Source: a virus. From it: a DNA stretch of 21,375 nucleotides. The notes below the pieces were generated by a model. It saw nothing but the letters and a program-made list of their open reading frames with translations. It had not been told where the DNA came from and ran no database searches. This document shows positions 1 to 6,091 of this stretch, piece by piece. How positions within the stretch are numbered: position 1 is the first letter of the stretch; each line of letters begins with the position of its first letter. Where the stretch lies: the IMG/VR virus record IMGVR_UViG_3300006128_000073, positions 1 to 21,375 of that record, one strand, 5' to 3'. Position numbers and translations under genes: made by a program.

Positions 1-74
1 CCGTCATGGTCGTTTGCCTTGTTCAAAGCATATTTTTCGGCTTCATATACCAGGCTTTTAATTCGTTCGTTCAT
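1..74 (-). CDS. MN-x-x-I family small phage protein (partial)
   Basis: This is the N-terminal part of a gene that runs off the left edge of the window. It begins MNERIKSLVYEAEKYA, the same pattern as three complete genes just upstream on the minus strand (345-569, 566-769, 969-1196), so it is a further paralog. An AAGAGGT ribosome site overlaps the stop of the preceding gene. The function is unknown. Such short proteins are common in early regions of T4-like phages. Confidence 0.7.
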   Translation of the reverse strand, partial: MNERIKSLVYEAEKYALNKANDHD

Positions 75-78
75 CGTA

Positions 79-348
79 TTACCTCTTTAATATATCCCAG
101 TCTAATCCATACCATGGTTTGAAGCCAATGCCCTTGCCCATCCAAGTTTCAACATCGTCAACAATTTCACTCCATTCGTTCTCGCTATCACGATAGACCA
201 CACGAATATTTTTACCATGATGTTCTCGGCACCATTCCAATACTTGTTCAGCATCATTAGTAACACTTCTACGACCAAGGTTTAAATCCTGAATAAACAA
301 TACTCCGGCTTTCTTTTCAAGAATTGTAAAATCGCTTTGTGTTTTCAT
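79..348 (-). CDS. Hypothetical 89-aa early protein
   Basis: A small acidic protein that I do not recognise. It starts MKTQSDFTILEKK and ends with an aromatic stretch (KPWYGLDWDILKR). There is no signal peptide or membrane segment. Its ATG overlaps the TGA of the upstream gene in an ATGA junction, so it is translationally coupled within the operon that starts at the promoter near 1633-1661. Confidence 0.75.
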   Translation of the reverse strand: MKTQSDFTILEKKAGVLFIQDLNLGRRSVTNDAEQVLEWCREHHGKNIRVVYRDSENEWSEIVDDVETWMGKGIGFKPWYGLDWDILKR

Positions 349-569
349 TCTTCAACTCCGAAATGTTCTTCAATAGCAATAGCACAATTATCTCTGTCTG
401 CTTTCAAAGCATAATGATTAGGCTGATCTCGACAAACTTGGGCACATTCTCGCACAATCAACTCGGCGAACTTTTTACGGAAAATAAATTCCCATTCATC
501 TAGGTCAGTTGTTTGACGACTGGCATACAGACTGGCTTGGTCAGCAAGTTGTTGAATTTGTTCGTTCAT
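345..569 (-). CDS. MN-x-x-I family small phage protein
   Basis: A 74-aa member of a local paralog family. The N-terminus (MNEQIQQLADQA) matches the family pattern. The middle carries a KFAELIVRECAQVC helix and the C-terminus ends in EEHFGVEE. This arrangement (MNERIK-like start, F-A-E-L-I-V-R-E-C core, HFGVE end) is common in phage hypothetical proteins, but no function is known. It is coupled to both neighbours by ATGA overlaps. Confidence 0.8.
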   Translation of the reverse strand: MNEQIQQLADQASLYASRQTTDLDEWEFIFRKKFAELIVRECAQVCRDQPNHYALKADRDNCAIAIEEHFGVEE

Positions 570-769
570 AAGTCAATTTTCCATTGCTTGGCAACCATCA
601 AAATGCGTTCATTGCCTCCAGTAATATCCAAACAATCATAGGCAAATTCACGGATAAGCATTTTACCAAACTTTTCGGCAAAACGTTTGTTATATTCAAG
701 TGTAACAGGATAACCATCTCCGTTGTCTTTGCTAGCCTGTTCAGCAATCTCTTTAATTCTTTTGTTCAT
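566..769 (-). CDS. MN-x-x-I family small phage protein
   Basis: A 67-aa paralog of the 345-569 product. It begins MNKRIKEIAEQA and has a core FAEKFGKMLIREFAYDC that aligns with FAELIVRECAQVC in the neighbour. The C-terminus is shorter and lacks the FGVE ending. It has ATGA junctions on both sides. The function is unknown. Confidence 0.78.
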   Translation of the reverse strand: MNKRIKEIAEQASKDNGDGYPVTLEYNKRFAEKFGKMLIREFAYDCLDITGGNERILMVAKQWKIDL

Positions 770-972
770 TTTACTTCTCCGTGTAGGGCTTCGTAATCTG
801 CCACCCGTTGACGCATTTCGGCAATAGCTTTCTCTTGGAGAGCAGGATAGCCGCCGGCTGGACGATTGCGGTCAAGTCCACTGAGGACAGATTTGTCTAA
901 GGCAATAGTTGCGTGGTTGTTGACATTAGCATCAGTACCACGACCAATAATTTTTAAATTAGGAAACATCAT
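766..972 (-). CDS. Hypothetical 68-aa early protein
   Basis: A small soluble protein beginning MMFPNLKIIGRGTDANVNN. The C-terminal half (KAIAEMRQRVADYEALHG) looks helical. Either of two tandem ATGs (972 or 969) could be used, and the first overlaps the upstream stop. I do not recognise the family. It sits between two members of the MN-x-x-I array in the same operon. Confidence 0.72.
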   Translation of the reverse strand: MMFPNLKIIGRGTDANVNNHATIALDKSVLSGLDRNRPAGGYPALQEKAIAEMRQRVADYEALHGEVK

Positions 973-1196
973 TCAACTCCAAACTGTTCTTTAATCTTTT
1001 CGTTAACATATTCGGCATCAGCGTAAGTTGATATATTCATCACTTGATGCATGGCTATATCAGCACATTTTACTACAACCGAATTAATTAACTTTTCCAT
1101 TTGCTCAGGTAGTATGTTATCATAACGTGGATATGTGCCTGGTGGATTTAATACTATATGTGCTTGGTCTAGTAATATTTTTATATTATCATTCAT
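969..1196 (-). CDS. MN-x-x-I family small phage protein
   Basis: A 75-aa paralog with the family start (MNDNIKILLDQA) and the typical ending (KIKEQFGVE). The central region (VVVKCADIAMHQV) takes the place of the IVRECAQVC helix of the 345-569 product. It overlaps its neighbours by 4 nt at each end. The function is unknown; the interest is the repeated duplication within 1.2 kb. Confidence 0.78.
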   Translation of the reverse strand: MNDNIKILLDQAHIVLNPPGTYPRYDNILPEQMEKLINSVVVKCADIAMHQVMNISTYADAEYVNEKIKEQFGVE

Positions 1197-1387
1197 GCCG
1201 TTACCTTTTCAACTGTATTTGATAATGCCTCTAGTGCATCGTAGTATTCGGTGTCATTTAAATTGATAGTATATTTTTTAATACCTGAACCAATCTCTAT
1301 TATGTAAGTATAGTCTGTGATTCTCCACAAGACTGCACGATCACCTTCACGGGTATAACCATCAGCGATATATTGAATTGAATTCAT
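1193..1387 (-). CDS. Hypothetical 64-aa early protein
   Basis: A small protein beginning MNSIQYIADGYTREGD. It contains probable beta strands (AVLWRITDYTYIIEIG) and ends KVTA. No known motif is seen. It starts at an ATGA overlap with the promoter-proximal gene 1384-1602, so it is the second gene of this early operon. Confidence 0.72.
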   Translation of the reverse strand: MNSIQYIADGYTREGDRAVLWRITDYTYIIEIGSGIKKYTINLNDTEYYDALEALSNTVEKVTA

Positions 1388-1602
1388 AATGCTACACTTT
1401 CCAAATTTGATAGATTAAGGGCATTAATTACTGCCTCACGAACTTCGGTGTCCATTGCTTCCCTAAAGCCAGGTTCTTTTGCAAGATTAACTAATGCTTG
1501 CCATGTACAGAGCCAATTTTGTTCATGTACCCGACTTAGTAAAACGATACCATGAACAGCAGCATTTCCCTCAGGGGTGAACATTCCGTAATCTTTAATC
1601 AT
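1384..1602 (-). CDS. Hypothetical 72-aa protein, first gene of an early operon
   Basis: The promoter-proximal gene of a run of at least eight coupled genes reaching the left edge. The leader carries a good ribosome site, AAAGGAG, 8 nt before the ATG. The protein (MIKDYGMFTPEGNAAVHG start) looks helical in the second half and has no recognisable domain. Expression should come from the consensus promoter at 1633-1661. Confidence 0.75.
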   Translation of the reverse strand: MIKDYGMFTPEGNAAVHGIVLLSRVHEQNWLCTWQALVNLAKEPGFREAMDTEVREAVINALNLSNLESVAL

Positions 1603-1610
1603 CTTTGACT

Positions 1611-1661
1611 CCTTTAATCAATCTAAGCCTCTATTATAGACCCAAAGTGATTTATTGTCAA
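1611..1661 (-). promoter_or_regulatory. Early sigma70 promoter with duplicated leader
   Basis: On the minus strand, TTGACA (1656-1661) and TATAAT (1633-1638) are separated by exactly 17 bp, a perfect sigma70 consensus. The 51-bp promoter plus leader is repeated at 3218-3268 with only five differences (46 of 51 identical). It drives the operon 1602 to 1. Confidence 0.9.
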
Positions 1662-1676
1662 ATTTTGGATATTTTG

Positions 1677-1698
1677 ATTGTTGTTTTTATACAACAAT
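1677..1698 (-). terminator. Stem-loop containing the upstream gene's stop codon
   Basis: ATTGTTG and CAACAAT form a 7-bp stem around an 8-nt loop. The TAA stop of gene 1687-2040 lies inside it. The following tract is only weakly T-rich, so termination may be partial. The hairpin lies just upstream of the early promoter, giving a stem-loop plus promoter cassette. Confidence 0.5.
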
Positions 1699-2040
1699 AT
1701 GTTGTGCTAAAACCATTAGACTAAGCCAAGCCCACATTGTGTTAAACCCCACCAATGTAGGTAATGCTTTCTTTCTACTGGCCCAAATCAAGGTAACACT
1801 GGTGACCAATGTTAAGTAATATAGCCACCAAATTTGTATACCGAATATAAGTCCTGGTATAATAATGATTGCTTTTGCGATCCAAGATACAAACTCTACA
1901 GTATTGTAGTTAGTCCAGTATTCTTTTTTGAACCACATTAGATAACAATCACGCATATTAGCCCAACCACTATGCGTATATGAAATGCACATTAGTACGA
2001 TCCAAACTAGTGTGGCATATAAAATTTGTTCTTGGGTCAT
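1687..2040 (-). CDS. Membrane protein, about four transmembrane segments
   Basis: A 117-aa hydrophobic protein. Likely membrane helices are near residues 5-22, 50-68, 70-86 and 95-115, with a polar stretch (WANMRDCYLMWFKKEYW) after the first. I do not recognise the family. The ATG overlaps the stop of 2037-2738, so the two are co-expressed. The stop codon is inside a stem-loop that precedes the next promoter. Confidence 0.78.
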   Translation of the reverse strand: MTQEQILYATLVWIVLMCISYTHSGWANMRDCYLMWFKKEYWTNYNTVEFVSWIAKAIIIIPGLIFGIQIWWLYYLTLVTSVTLIWASRKKALPTLVGFNTMWAWLSLMVLAQHIVV

Positions 2041-2738
2041 AGTAAGTTTTCCTTTATTTCTTTTAAGATTAATTTTTTACCCTTGAATAATGAATAGTAT
2101 TTTTCCATTGACCAAGGTCTGCTTTTGTTCATTTTAGAATTAGCACCATCGTTTAAGAAACTAAAAAGTTTATTGTTAAACCTAAATGGTATAAAATTTA
2201 TATCCTCATCGGTATGAAATTTCATGTAGTTAAACACTTCACCTTCCTCAATCACAAACTCATCATATTTTTCTTTCAGATAAAAAGCCATGTCTGTGTT
2301 TCTAAACCATTGACCTATATCTAGTTCACCGGGGAATACAATACATCTTTCTGCAATATTGTTATTGTCTTCCAAGAATGGTGGCAAACATAGTGTGGCT
2401 TTTAATGAAGGTTCGTCAGTAAAAAATATAAACCTTTGCATAAATGAAAATGCTTTTTTGCCAGGATGTCTTACTGATACATGAGTATTGAAAAATTCCT
2501 GATTGTAGTCTCCTGCTATTACATTGCCATTCTCTACCTTAAAACTATAAGAATATAAAGATTTCAATACAAACATATTTTTAAAAAATGTATTGAATCC
2601 AGGACACATGTGTGGATTAAAATTTGGGTATGATTTGTCAAATTTTCTATTTTTATAATAGTGAGATACAAGTGGCATAGGGGCCTCAGCCCTCATCCAC
2701 TCTTTCTCTGTGCATGTCCAATATACGTTAATAGCCAT
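2037..2738 (-). CDS. Conserved-looking hypothetical phage protein, 233 aa
   Basis: One of the larger early proteins. It begins MAINVYWTCTEKEWMRAEAP, and contains several aromatic and proline-rich stretches. No signal peptide, membrane segment or catalytic motif is evident. The start is supported by AAGGG 6 nt upstream and by its own consensus promoter at 2760-2788. It forms a two-gene unit with the membrane protein 1687-2040. The function is unknown. Confidence 0.8.
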   Translation of the reverse strand: MAINVYWTCTEKEWMRAEAPMPLVSHYYKNRKFDKSYPNFNPHMCPGFNTFFKNMFVLKSLYSYSFKVENGNVIAGDYNQEFFNTHVSVRHPGKKAFSFMQRFIFFTDEPSLKATLCLPPFLEDNNNIAERCIVFPGELDIGQWFRNTDMAFYLKEKYDEFVIEEGEVFNYMKFHTDEDINFIPFRFNNKLFSFLNDGANSKMNKSRPWSMEKYYSLFKGKKLILKEIKENLL

Positions 2739-2759
2739 AGTAAACCCTTCAAATACTAA

Positions 2760-2788
2760 ATTATAAACTTACTGTACTGAATTGTCAA
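2760..2788 (-). promoter_or_regulatory. Early sigma70 promoter
   Basis: TTGACA (2783-2788) and TATAAT (2760-2765) on the minus strand with a 17-bp spacer, a perfect consensus. It directs the genes 2037-2738 and 1687-2040. The -35 box lies immediately after the stop of gene 2798-3004. Confidence 0.9.
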
Positions 2789-2797
2789 TACTTATGG

Positions 2798-3004
2798 CTA
2801 TTTGGATTTACGCAAAATATCAAAAATTTCATTTTGCAACTCGGAGACAGTTTGGTTGTCTACATAAAAGTCGGTAGTAGGATCATAGTACTGACCTTCT
2901 TTTGGATCATAGTACAACACCGCACCGCTTGGATAATGAAAAGGACCCTCTAAGCCCTTACGTGGAAGATACTTAGGGTCGTGATTGAAACGGATATAAG
3001 ACAT
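2798..3004 (-). CDS. Small protein with an OCRE-like aromatic repeat
   Basis: A 68-aa protein. Its middle has a repeat of tyrosine/aspartate units, VLYYDPKEGQYYDPTTDFYV, at about residues 29-48. This resembles the Y-Y-D-P-x-x-G-x-Y-Y-D pattern of the eukaryotic OCRE domain, though that may be convergence. The ATG overlaps the upstream TAA (TAATG). The function is unknown. Confidence 0.72.
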   Translation of the reverse strand: MSYIRFNHDPKYLPRKGLEGPFHYPSGAVLYYDPKEGQYYDPTTDFYVDNQTVSELQNEIFDILRKSK

Positions 3005-3210
3005 TATGCAAACTCCCTTTTTAGTTCTAAGACAATATCACGCACTGCCTCGCGGTCAACACTATCACCTACAAATTCCATATCTCTCTCTAAGAGTCTG
3101 GCTTTGTAAATATCAGTAGCAATATCAATTTGAGATTCTGTGAATCCTAATGGATATACACCGTTGTCGCTATAAAACTCAAGCAAATACTCTGTAAAAG
3201 TCATATTCAT
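3004..3210 (-). CDS. Hypothetical 68-aa early protein
   Basis: I chose the ATG at 3210 (MNMTFTEYLLEFY) because AAAGGAC lies 5 nt before it; an upstream in-frame start would sit on that ribosome site. The protein looks helical and ends REAVRDIVLELKREFA. No function is recognised. It is the first gene after the promoter at 3240-3268 and is coupled to 2798-3004. Confidence 0.74.
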   Translation of the reverse strand: MNMTFTEYLLEFYSDNGVYPLGFTESQIDIATDIYKARLLERDMEFVGDSVDREAVRDIVLELKREFA

Positions 3211-3217
3211 AAAATGT

Positions 3218-3268
3218 CCTTTAATCAATCTAAGCCTCTATTGTATGCCCAAAACGATTTATTGTCAA
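3218..3268 (-). promoter_or_regulatory. Early sigma70 promoter, second copy of the 51-bp cassette
   Basis: TTGACA (3263-3268) and TACAAT (3240-3245) with a 17-bp spacer. The whole 51-bp promoter plus leader is a near copy of 1611-1661. It lies directly downstream of the terminator 3293-3319, giving a terminator-promoter cassette between units. Confidence 0.88.
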
Positions 3269-3292
3269 CTTTTATTTGTTGTATTTGAACAA

Positions 3293-3319
3293 CAAAAAAG
3301 GTAATACTAAAGTATTACC
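3293..3319 (-). terminator. Rho-independent terminator
   Basis: On the minus strand, a perfect 8-bp stem (GGTAATAC / GTATTACC, 4-nt loop) is followed by TTTTTTG. It ends the unit that carries gene 3409-3564 and shields it from the next promoter. Confidence 0.85.
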
Positions 3320-3332
3320 CTTAAAACAGTCT

Positions 3333-3391
3333 AGGACCTGTTTGTTTTTATAGATATATCTGTATATCAAAAATCTATTAAAACAGGTCCT
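3333..3391 (-). ncRNA. Long imperfect hairpin, candidate small RNA or structured 3' UTR
   Basis: AGGACCTGTTT (3333-3343) pairs perfectly with AAACAGGTCCT (3381-3391). Inside, ATAGAT (3350-3355) can pair with ATCTAT (3373-3378). The element lies between the stop of a 51-aa gene and a strong terminator, and nothing else is encoded there. It could be a stable 3' end, a processed small RNA or a second terminator-like element. Transcription is inferred only from its position. Confidence 0.45.
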
Positions 3392-3408
3392 GATTGGATT
3401 TAATGTGC

Positions 3409-3564
3409 TTAATAGTCTTGTTTACCTTTGTGCTTTTCTTGCCTTTTATAAGCAATTTTAGATTGTACTACTTTTTGCTTAAATGGAGTGTTGTGGGCAA
3501 ACAACACATAATGTTGTCTGTGTTTTGGTTGTGCAATAGTAAAGGTCAATGTTTCTTTTTTCAT
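3409..3564 (-). CDS. Small basic 51-aa protein
   Basis: A short gene that begins MKKETLTFTIAQPKHRQHYV and ends with a lysine-rich tail (KRQEKHKGKQDY). It is strongly basic, so it may bind nucleic acid or a host factor, but this is only inference. It has its own promoter (3574-3602). The predicted transcript start is only about 3 nt before the ATG and there is no ribosome site, so it is probably leaderless. Confidence 0.6.
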   Translation of the reverse strand: MKKETLTFTIAQPKHRQHYVLFAHNTPFKQKVVQSKIAYKRQEKHKGKQDY

Positions 3565-3573
3565 AATACAAAT

Positions 3574-3602
3574 ATTTTAGCATAGCATGTATTTATTGTC
3601 AA
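3574..3602 (-). promoter_or_regulatory. Early sigma70 promoter
   Basis: TTGACA (3597-3602) and TAAAAT (3574-3579) with a 17-bp spacer. The -35 box overlaps the TGA stop of gene 3599-3838. The ATG of 3409-3564 lies only 9 nt after the -10 box. Confidence 0.75.
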
Positions 3603-3838
3603 CCTTGACGGCCTGTACTGTAATGGGTCTCTTTGGGACCTTTACTAGTAAATGTTCTACCATATAGATCACCCTGGTACTCATCAAATTTTGTTACATA
3701 CTTTAACACAACCTTAATACTTTTATTGATACTAATGCTCAATAAAACTTGAGGCTTAAAGTCTAGTATGTCAGCAATTACAGTTTGCCCATTGTCAACA
3801 CATTTAACTTCTACCTTTTCATCATACCTTATCATCAT
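3599..3838 (-). CDS. Hypothetical 79-aa protein
   Basis: A small protein with alternating hydrophobic residues suggesting beta strands (KVEVKCVDNGQTVIADILDF). Two tandem ATGs follow GGGAGAGG; the second (3835) has the better spacing. It overlaps the end of the DUF2693-like gene by 17 nt. The function is unknown. Confidence 0.72.
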   Translation of the reverse strand: MMIRYDEKVEVKCVDNGQTVIADILDFKPQVLLSISINKSIKVVLKYVTKFDEYQGDLYGRTFTSKGPKETHYSTGRQG

Positions 3839-4154
3839 CCTCTCCCGTAAAATTAAACTCTACACTTAAGTGAGTAATAGACTTGGTAGTGAAACTACGC
3901 CATTCTTTAATATCAGTATCAAATACTCTAATACTAGTGGTTGATTCTTTGCGTGGTTTCTTTGGTTCTGTACTTTCTTTAACTTCAACAGTAGGAATAA
4001 CTTCTGGATTAAGTGTACAATTCATAACACGTTCAGTGCCATCTTTCTTAGTAAAAGTAACAGTAACTGTTTCTGTTTTTAACACGTTACGTAACCATTT
4101 GTCTAGCTTTTCCCAATCTTTGTCTGTCCACTTAGATGTTATATCTTTTATCAT
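3822..4154 (-). CDS. DUF2693-like phage protein
   Basis: A 110-aa protein whose centre and end match a pattern I associate with DUF2693: TVTFTKKDGTERVMNCTLNP at about residues 31-50, a charged linker, then a strand ending KEWRSFTTKSI. Such proteins recur in T4-like and other marine phages, and their role is unknown. GAGGACAAT precedes the ATG. The C-terminal tail is acidic (GEDDDKV). Confidence 0.75.
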   Translation of the reverse strand: MIKDITSKWTDKDWEKLDKWLRNVLKTETVTVTFTKKDGTERVMNCTLNPEVIPTVEVKESTEPKKPRKESTTSIRVFDTDIKEWRSFTTKSITHLSVEFNFTGEDDDKV

Positions 4155-4390
4155 ATTGTCCTCTTTTTAATGCTACTGTAACTTACTGGTTTTGCTTTTT
4201 TACGTTTTGGTTCTTCTACTTCAGGCTTATGTGTTTTTGCCTCGGCAACCAATTGATCCTTTACATACAGTTTAATATGATGATGGTCTTTACTATACCA
4301 TTCACCTCCTTGACCTGCATAAACCGTATCTACATCAATTTCAAGTCTTAAGTTATTTTTAAGAAATTCAATTAACTCTTGTTCGTTCAT
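4151..4390 (-). CDS. Small phage protein with LKNNL N-terminus
   Basis: A 79-aa protein (MNEQELIEFLKNNLRLEID start). It resembles the product of 20958-21143, which also has an E-x-LKNNL helix followed by D-x-x-Y about ten residues later, so the two are probably distant paralogs. The C-terminus here is lysine-rich (EEPKRKKAKPVS). GAGGAATGT gives a good start. The function is unknown. Confidence 0.72.
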   Translation of the reverse strand: MNEQELIEFLKNNLRLEIDVDTVYAGQGGEWYSKDHHHIKLYVKDQLVAEAKTHKPEVEEPKRKKAKPVSYSSIKKRTI

Positions 4391-4548
4391 ACATTCCTCG
4401 TTTTAATGTCTCCGCATTTACTACACCTTAATATTAGTCTAATAGATACAGGACGACCTGAGTTATCTTCATGTACATTCACATGATTATAAATATTCCA
4501 TTTATGTCTGCACTTTAATGTAGCAATTATTCTATACAACCATTTCAT
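4387..4548 (-). CDS. Small zinc-ribbon-like protein, 53 aa
   Basis: The protein has C13-R-H-K-W near the N-terminus and C42-S-K-C45-G near the C-terminus (KCRHKW and RCSKCGDIK). This fits a treble-clef or zinc-ribbon fold with C/H plus CxxC ligands, as in other tiny phage proteins. ATGA and TAATG overlaps couple it to both neighbours. Metal binding is inferred from the ligands only. Confidence 0.65.
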   Translation of the reverse strand: MKWLYRIIATLKCRHKWNIYNHVNVHEDNSGRPVSIRLILRCSKCGDIKTRNV

Positions 4549-5012
4549 TATACTAATCCATGTTTTTTGTTGAACTCAATGTCGCTTTCAAACGTGAATG
4601 CAACTTCCATCTTTTTTTCTTTGGGCCATTTAGACATATAATCATTGTCCTCATCAAACAATTTTAATGCTTCCTCTTCAGTAACAACACGATGGCTTAC
4701 AATTTGTTCACCTATATGTTCGCTACTAAAATCTTTAGCCTCTTCTAATGTTACAGTATCTAGTGCCCACTCTTTCTTTCCTGCAGGAACTTGGACCATA
4801 TAACGTGTTCTAAATGTACTGACACATTCAACTAGTACCCACTCCTTTGATTCTTTTTTAGTAAGTGTAAAGCTACCGTCATCATTAGATTCCCAGTTAA
4901 TTACATCACCCTCTTTCCAATCAGCCTCTTTTAATAGTTCGTCTGGAAATTGAATGATAGCATCACCTGTTTCTGGATCTTCTTCAATTTTGATAGTGTA
5001 CTTGCTATTCAT
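4548..5012 (-). CDS. AbrB/SpoVT-like domain protein
   Basis: A 154-aa protein. The first 50 residues (LPD-like FPDELLKEADWKEGDVINW, then DDGSFTLTKK) match the swapped-hairpin AbrB fold found in antitoxins and in many marine phage proteins. The remainder (WVLVECVSTFRTRYMVQVP) is a separate unrecognised domain that ends FESDIEFNKKHGLV. DNA binding is possible but not shown. A weak AGG lies upstream of the ATG. Confidence 0.68.
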   Translation of the reverse strand: MNSKYTIKIEEDPETGDAIIQFPDELLKEADWKEGDVINWESNDDGSFTLTKKESKEWVLVECVSTFRTRYMVQVPAGKKEWALDTVTLEEAKDFSSEHIGEQIVSHRVVTEEEALKLFDEDNDYMSKWPKEKKMEVAFTFESDIEFNKKHGLV

Positions 5013-5024
5013 AATGTTTGCCTA

Positions 5025-5303
5025 TTATAAAAAATTTACTAAGTCTAAGTCTATGTTATCGTTAATACAAGCTGTTATACCATGTGCTAGTATTGTTACT
5101 TGTTTTTCTGTCAAATCTATACCATATGCTTGGTCAATAATATGCAACACTTCATGTATTCTTGCCAATGCTTGTGTTTGTTTAGTGTGTTCTGTATTAA
5201 TCCAAATTTCTTGTGTATTAAAATTTGCTAGACCAATACTAGTCATATCACTACTATCTTTTTCTAAAATTTTATACATTAGTCCTGCAATTTTAATTTG
5301 CAT
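5025..5303 (-). CDS. ImmA/IrrE-like zinc metallopeptidase-like protein
   Basis: A 92-aa protein with H50-E-V-L-H54 in the context ALARIHEVLHIIDQAYG. A glutamate follows at about residue 66 (LTEKQ), which could be the third metal ligand. The pattern fits small zincin-like phage proteins related to the IrrE group. AAGGA precedes the ATG, which overlaps the upstream membrane-protein gene by 11 nt. The substrate is unknown. Confidence 0.68.
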   Translation of the reverse strand: MQIKIAGLMYKILEKDSSDMTSIGLANFNTQEIWINTEHTKQTQALARIHEVLHIIDQAYGIDLTEKQVTILAHGITACINDNIDLDLVNFL

Positions 5304-5586
5304 GTAACATCCTTATTAATCCGATTGTATCAATGCTTACAAGCAAGAGGTAATTAGCCAACATGCCAAATGATTTCCTAGTGTAACTAGCCCAGCAGTA
5401 CATACTGCAACCAGTAATCCAAATAGGGTACATAGTAAGTAGGGGTGGATTGGGAACTGTGAAAGCCATTGTGATTGAACAACCCACACTAATAGCCCAA
5501 GCAAGCAGCTCGACAACAAAACGAAACCGATTACTAGCATAATCTTCCTTTATCCAAATAAAAATGCCTGTTAAAATATCATTCAT
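5293..5586 (-). CDS. Membrane protein, about three transmembrane segments
   Basis: A 97-aa protein. An N-terminal amphipathic part (WIKEDYASNRFRF) precedes hydrophobic segments at about residues 23-42, 48-66 and 74-92. Conserved-looking features are N/RFRF, a proline-rich loop (VPNPPLL) and KSFGMLANY. I recall similar proteins in marine phages without a known function. It is the first gene after the promoter at 5593-5621. Confidence 0.74.
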   Translation of the reverse strand: MNDILTGIFIWIKEDYASNRFRFVVELLAWAISVGCSITMAFTVPNPPLLTMYPIWITGCSMYCWASYTRKSFGMLANYLLLVSIDTIGLIRMLHAN

Positions 5587-5592
5587 GTTGAT

Positions 5593-5621
5593 ATTATATA
5601 ACAGGTATTGTTTAAAGTCAA
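5593..5621 (-). promoter_or_regulatory. Early sigma70 promoter
   Basis: TTGACT (5616-5621) and TATAAT (5593-5598) with a 17-bp spacer on the minus strand. It is placed 7 nt ahead of the ATG of 5293-5586, so this mRNA also has almost no leader. Confidence 0.82.
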
Positions 5622-5630
5622 ATATTTTGG

Positions 5631-5762
5631 TTATCTAATATCTTCAGTATGTTTATGCTTAACCGACTTTTTAAGGATTTTGAACCAAACCTTTTTCTCT
5701 TTCTTTAGGTCATGTTCAAAGATAGCCTTATAAAGTTTTTTACGTAGTTTTCTTAGTTTCAT
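5631..5762 (-). CDS. Small highly basic 43-aa protein
   Basis: It begins MKLRKLRKKLYKAIFEHDLK and is about one third lysine or arginine, with a predicted single helix. The ATG lies 1 nt after the stop of the secreted-protein gene 5764-6087, so expression is coupled. It may bind nucleic acid or membranes, but no family is recognised. Confidence 0.6.
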   Translation of the reverse strand: MKLRKLRKKLYKAIFEHDLKKEKKVWFKILKKSVKHKHTEDIR

Positions 5763-5763
5763 T

Positions 5764-6087
5764 TTAGTTTGGTACCAATACTAATTGATACTGTCCGGTC
5801 TGTGGATTAACCATTTGTTGATAATGATATCCTACTGGAGGAGGAGCATATTGCACGTTTGGTTGTTGCACAACGATCGGTGCTTGTTGAACCACAATAG
5901 GTTGTTGCTCTACTACAACAGGGGGCTTGGCTAGTTCATATCCAATCACTCCACCGATAAGTGCAGGAGCTATCCATCCACCGCCACCATAATAACCATG
6001 TGGATGATAATATCCACCACGGTAGCAACAGGGTTCTGCTGATGCTACACCTGACAATAATGCTATCGCTAATATAATTTTTTTCAT
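5764..6087 (-). CDS. Exported Tyr/Gly/Gln-rich low-complexity protein
   Basis: I chose the ATG at 6087 because GGAG precedes it and it gives a clean signal peptide (MKKIILAIALLSGVASA). The mature part has a Gly/Tyr/His-rich stretch with CC, then a short hydrophobic patch (PALIGGVIGYELAKPP), then repeats of VVVQQ-P-type units and a Y-P-rich tail. It looks like bacterial glycine-zipper or YXXX-type envelope proteins. It may act at the host envelope. The function is unknown. Confidence 0.75.
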   Translation of the reverse strand: MKKIILAIALLSGVASAEPCCYRGGYYHPHGYYGGGGWIAPALIGGVIGYELAKPPVVVEQQPIVVQQAPIVVQQPNVQYAPPPVGYHYQQMVNPQTGQYQLVLVPN

Positions 6088-6091
6088 AATG

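Noticed and set aside
3394-3585. Plus-strand open frame of 63 codons
   Set aside because: It is the shadow of a 51-aa minus-strand gene with its own promoter, and it runs through the hairpin region.
4954-5307. Plus-strand open frame of 117 codons
   Set aside because: It lies antisense to the HExxH gene and the start of the AbrB-like gene, both of which have clear motifs and ribosome sites.
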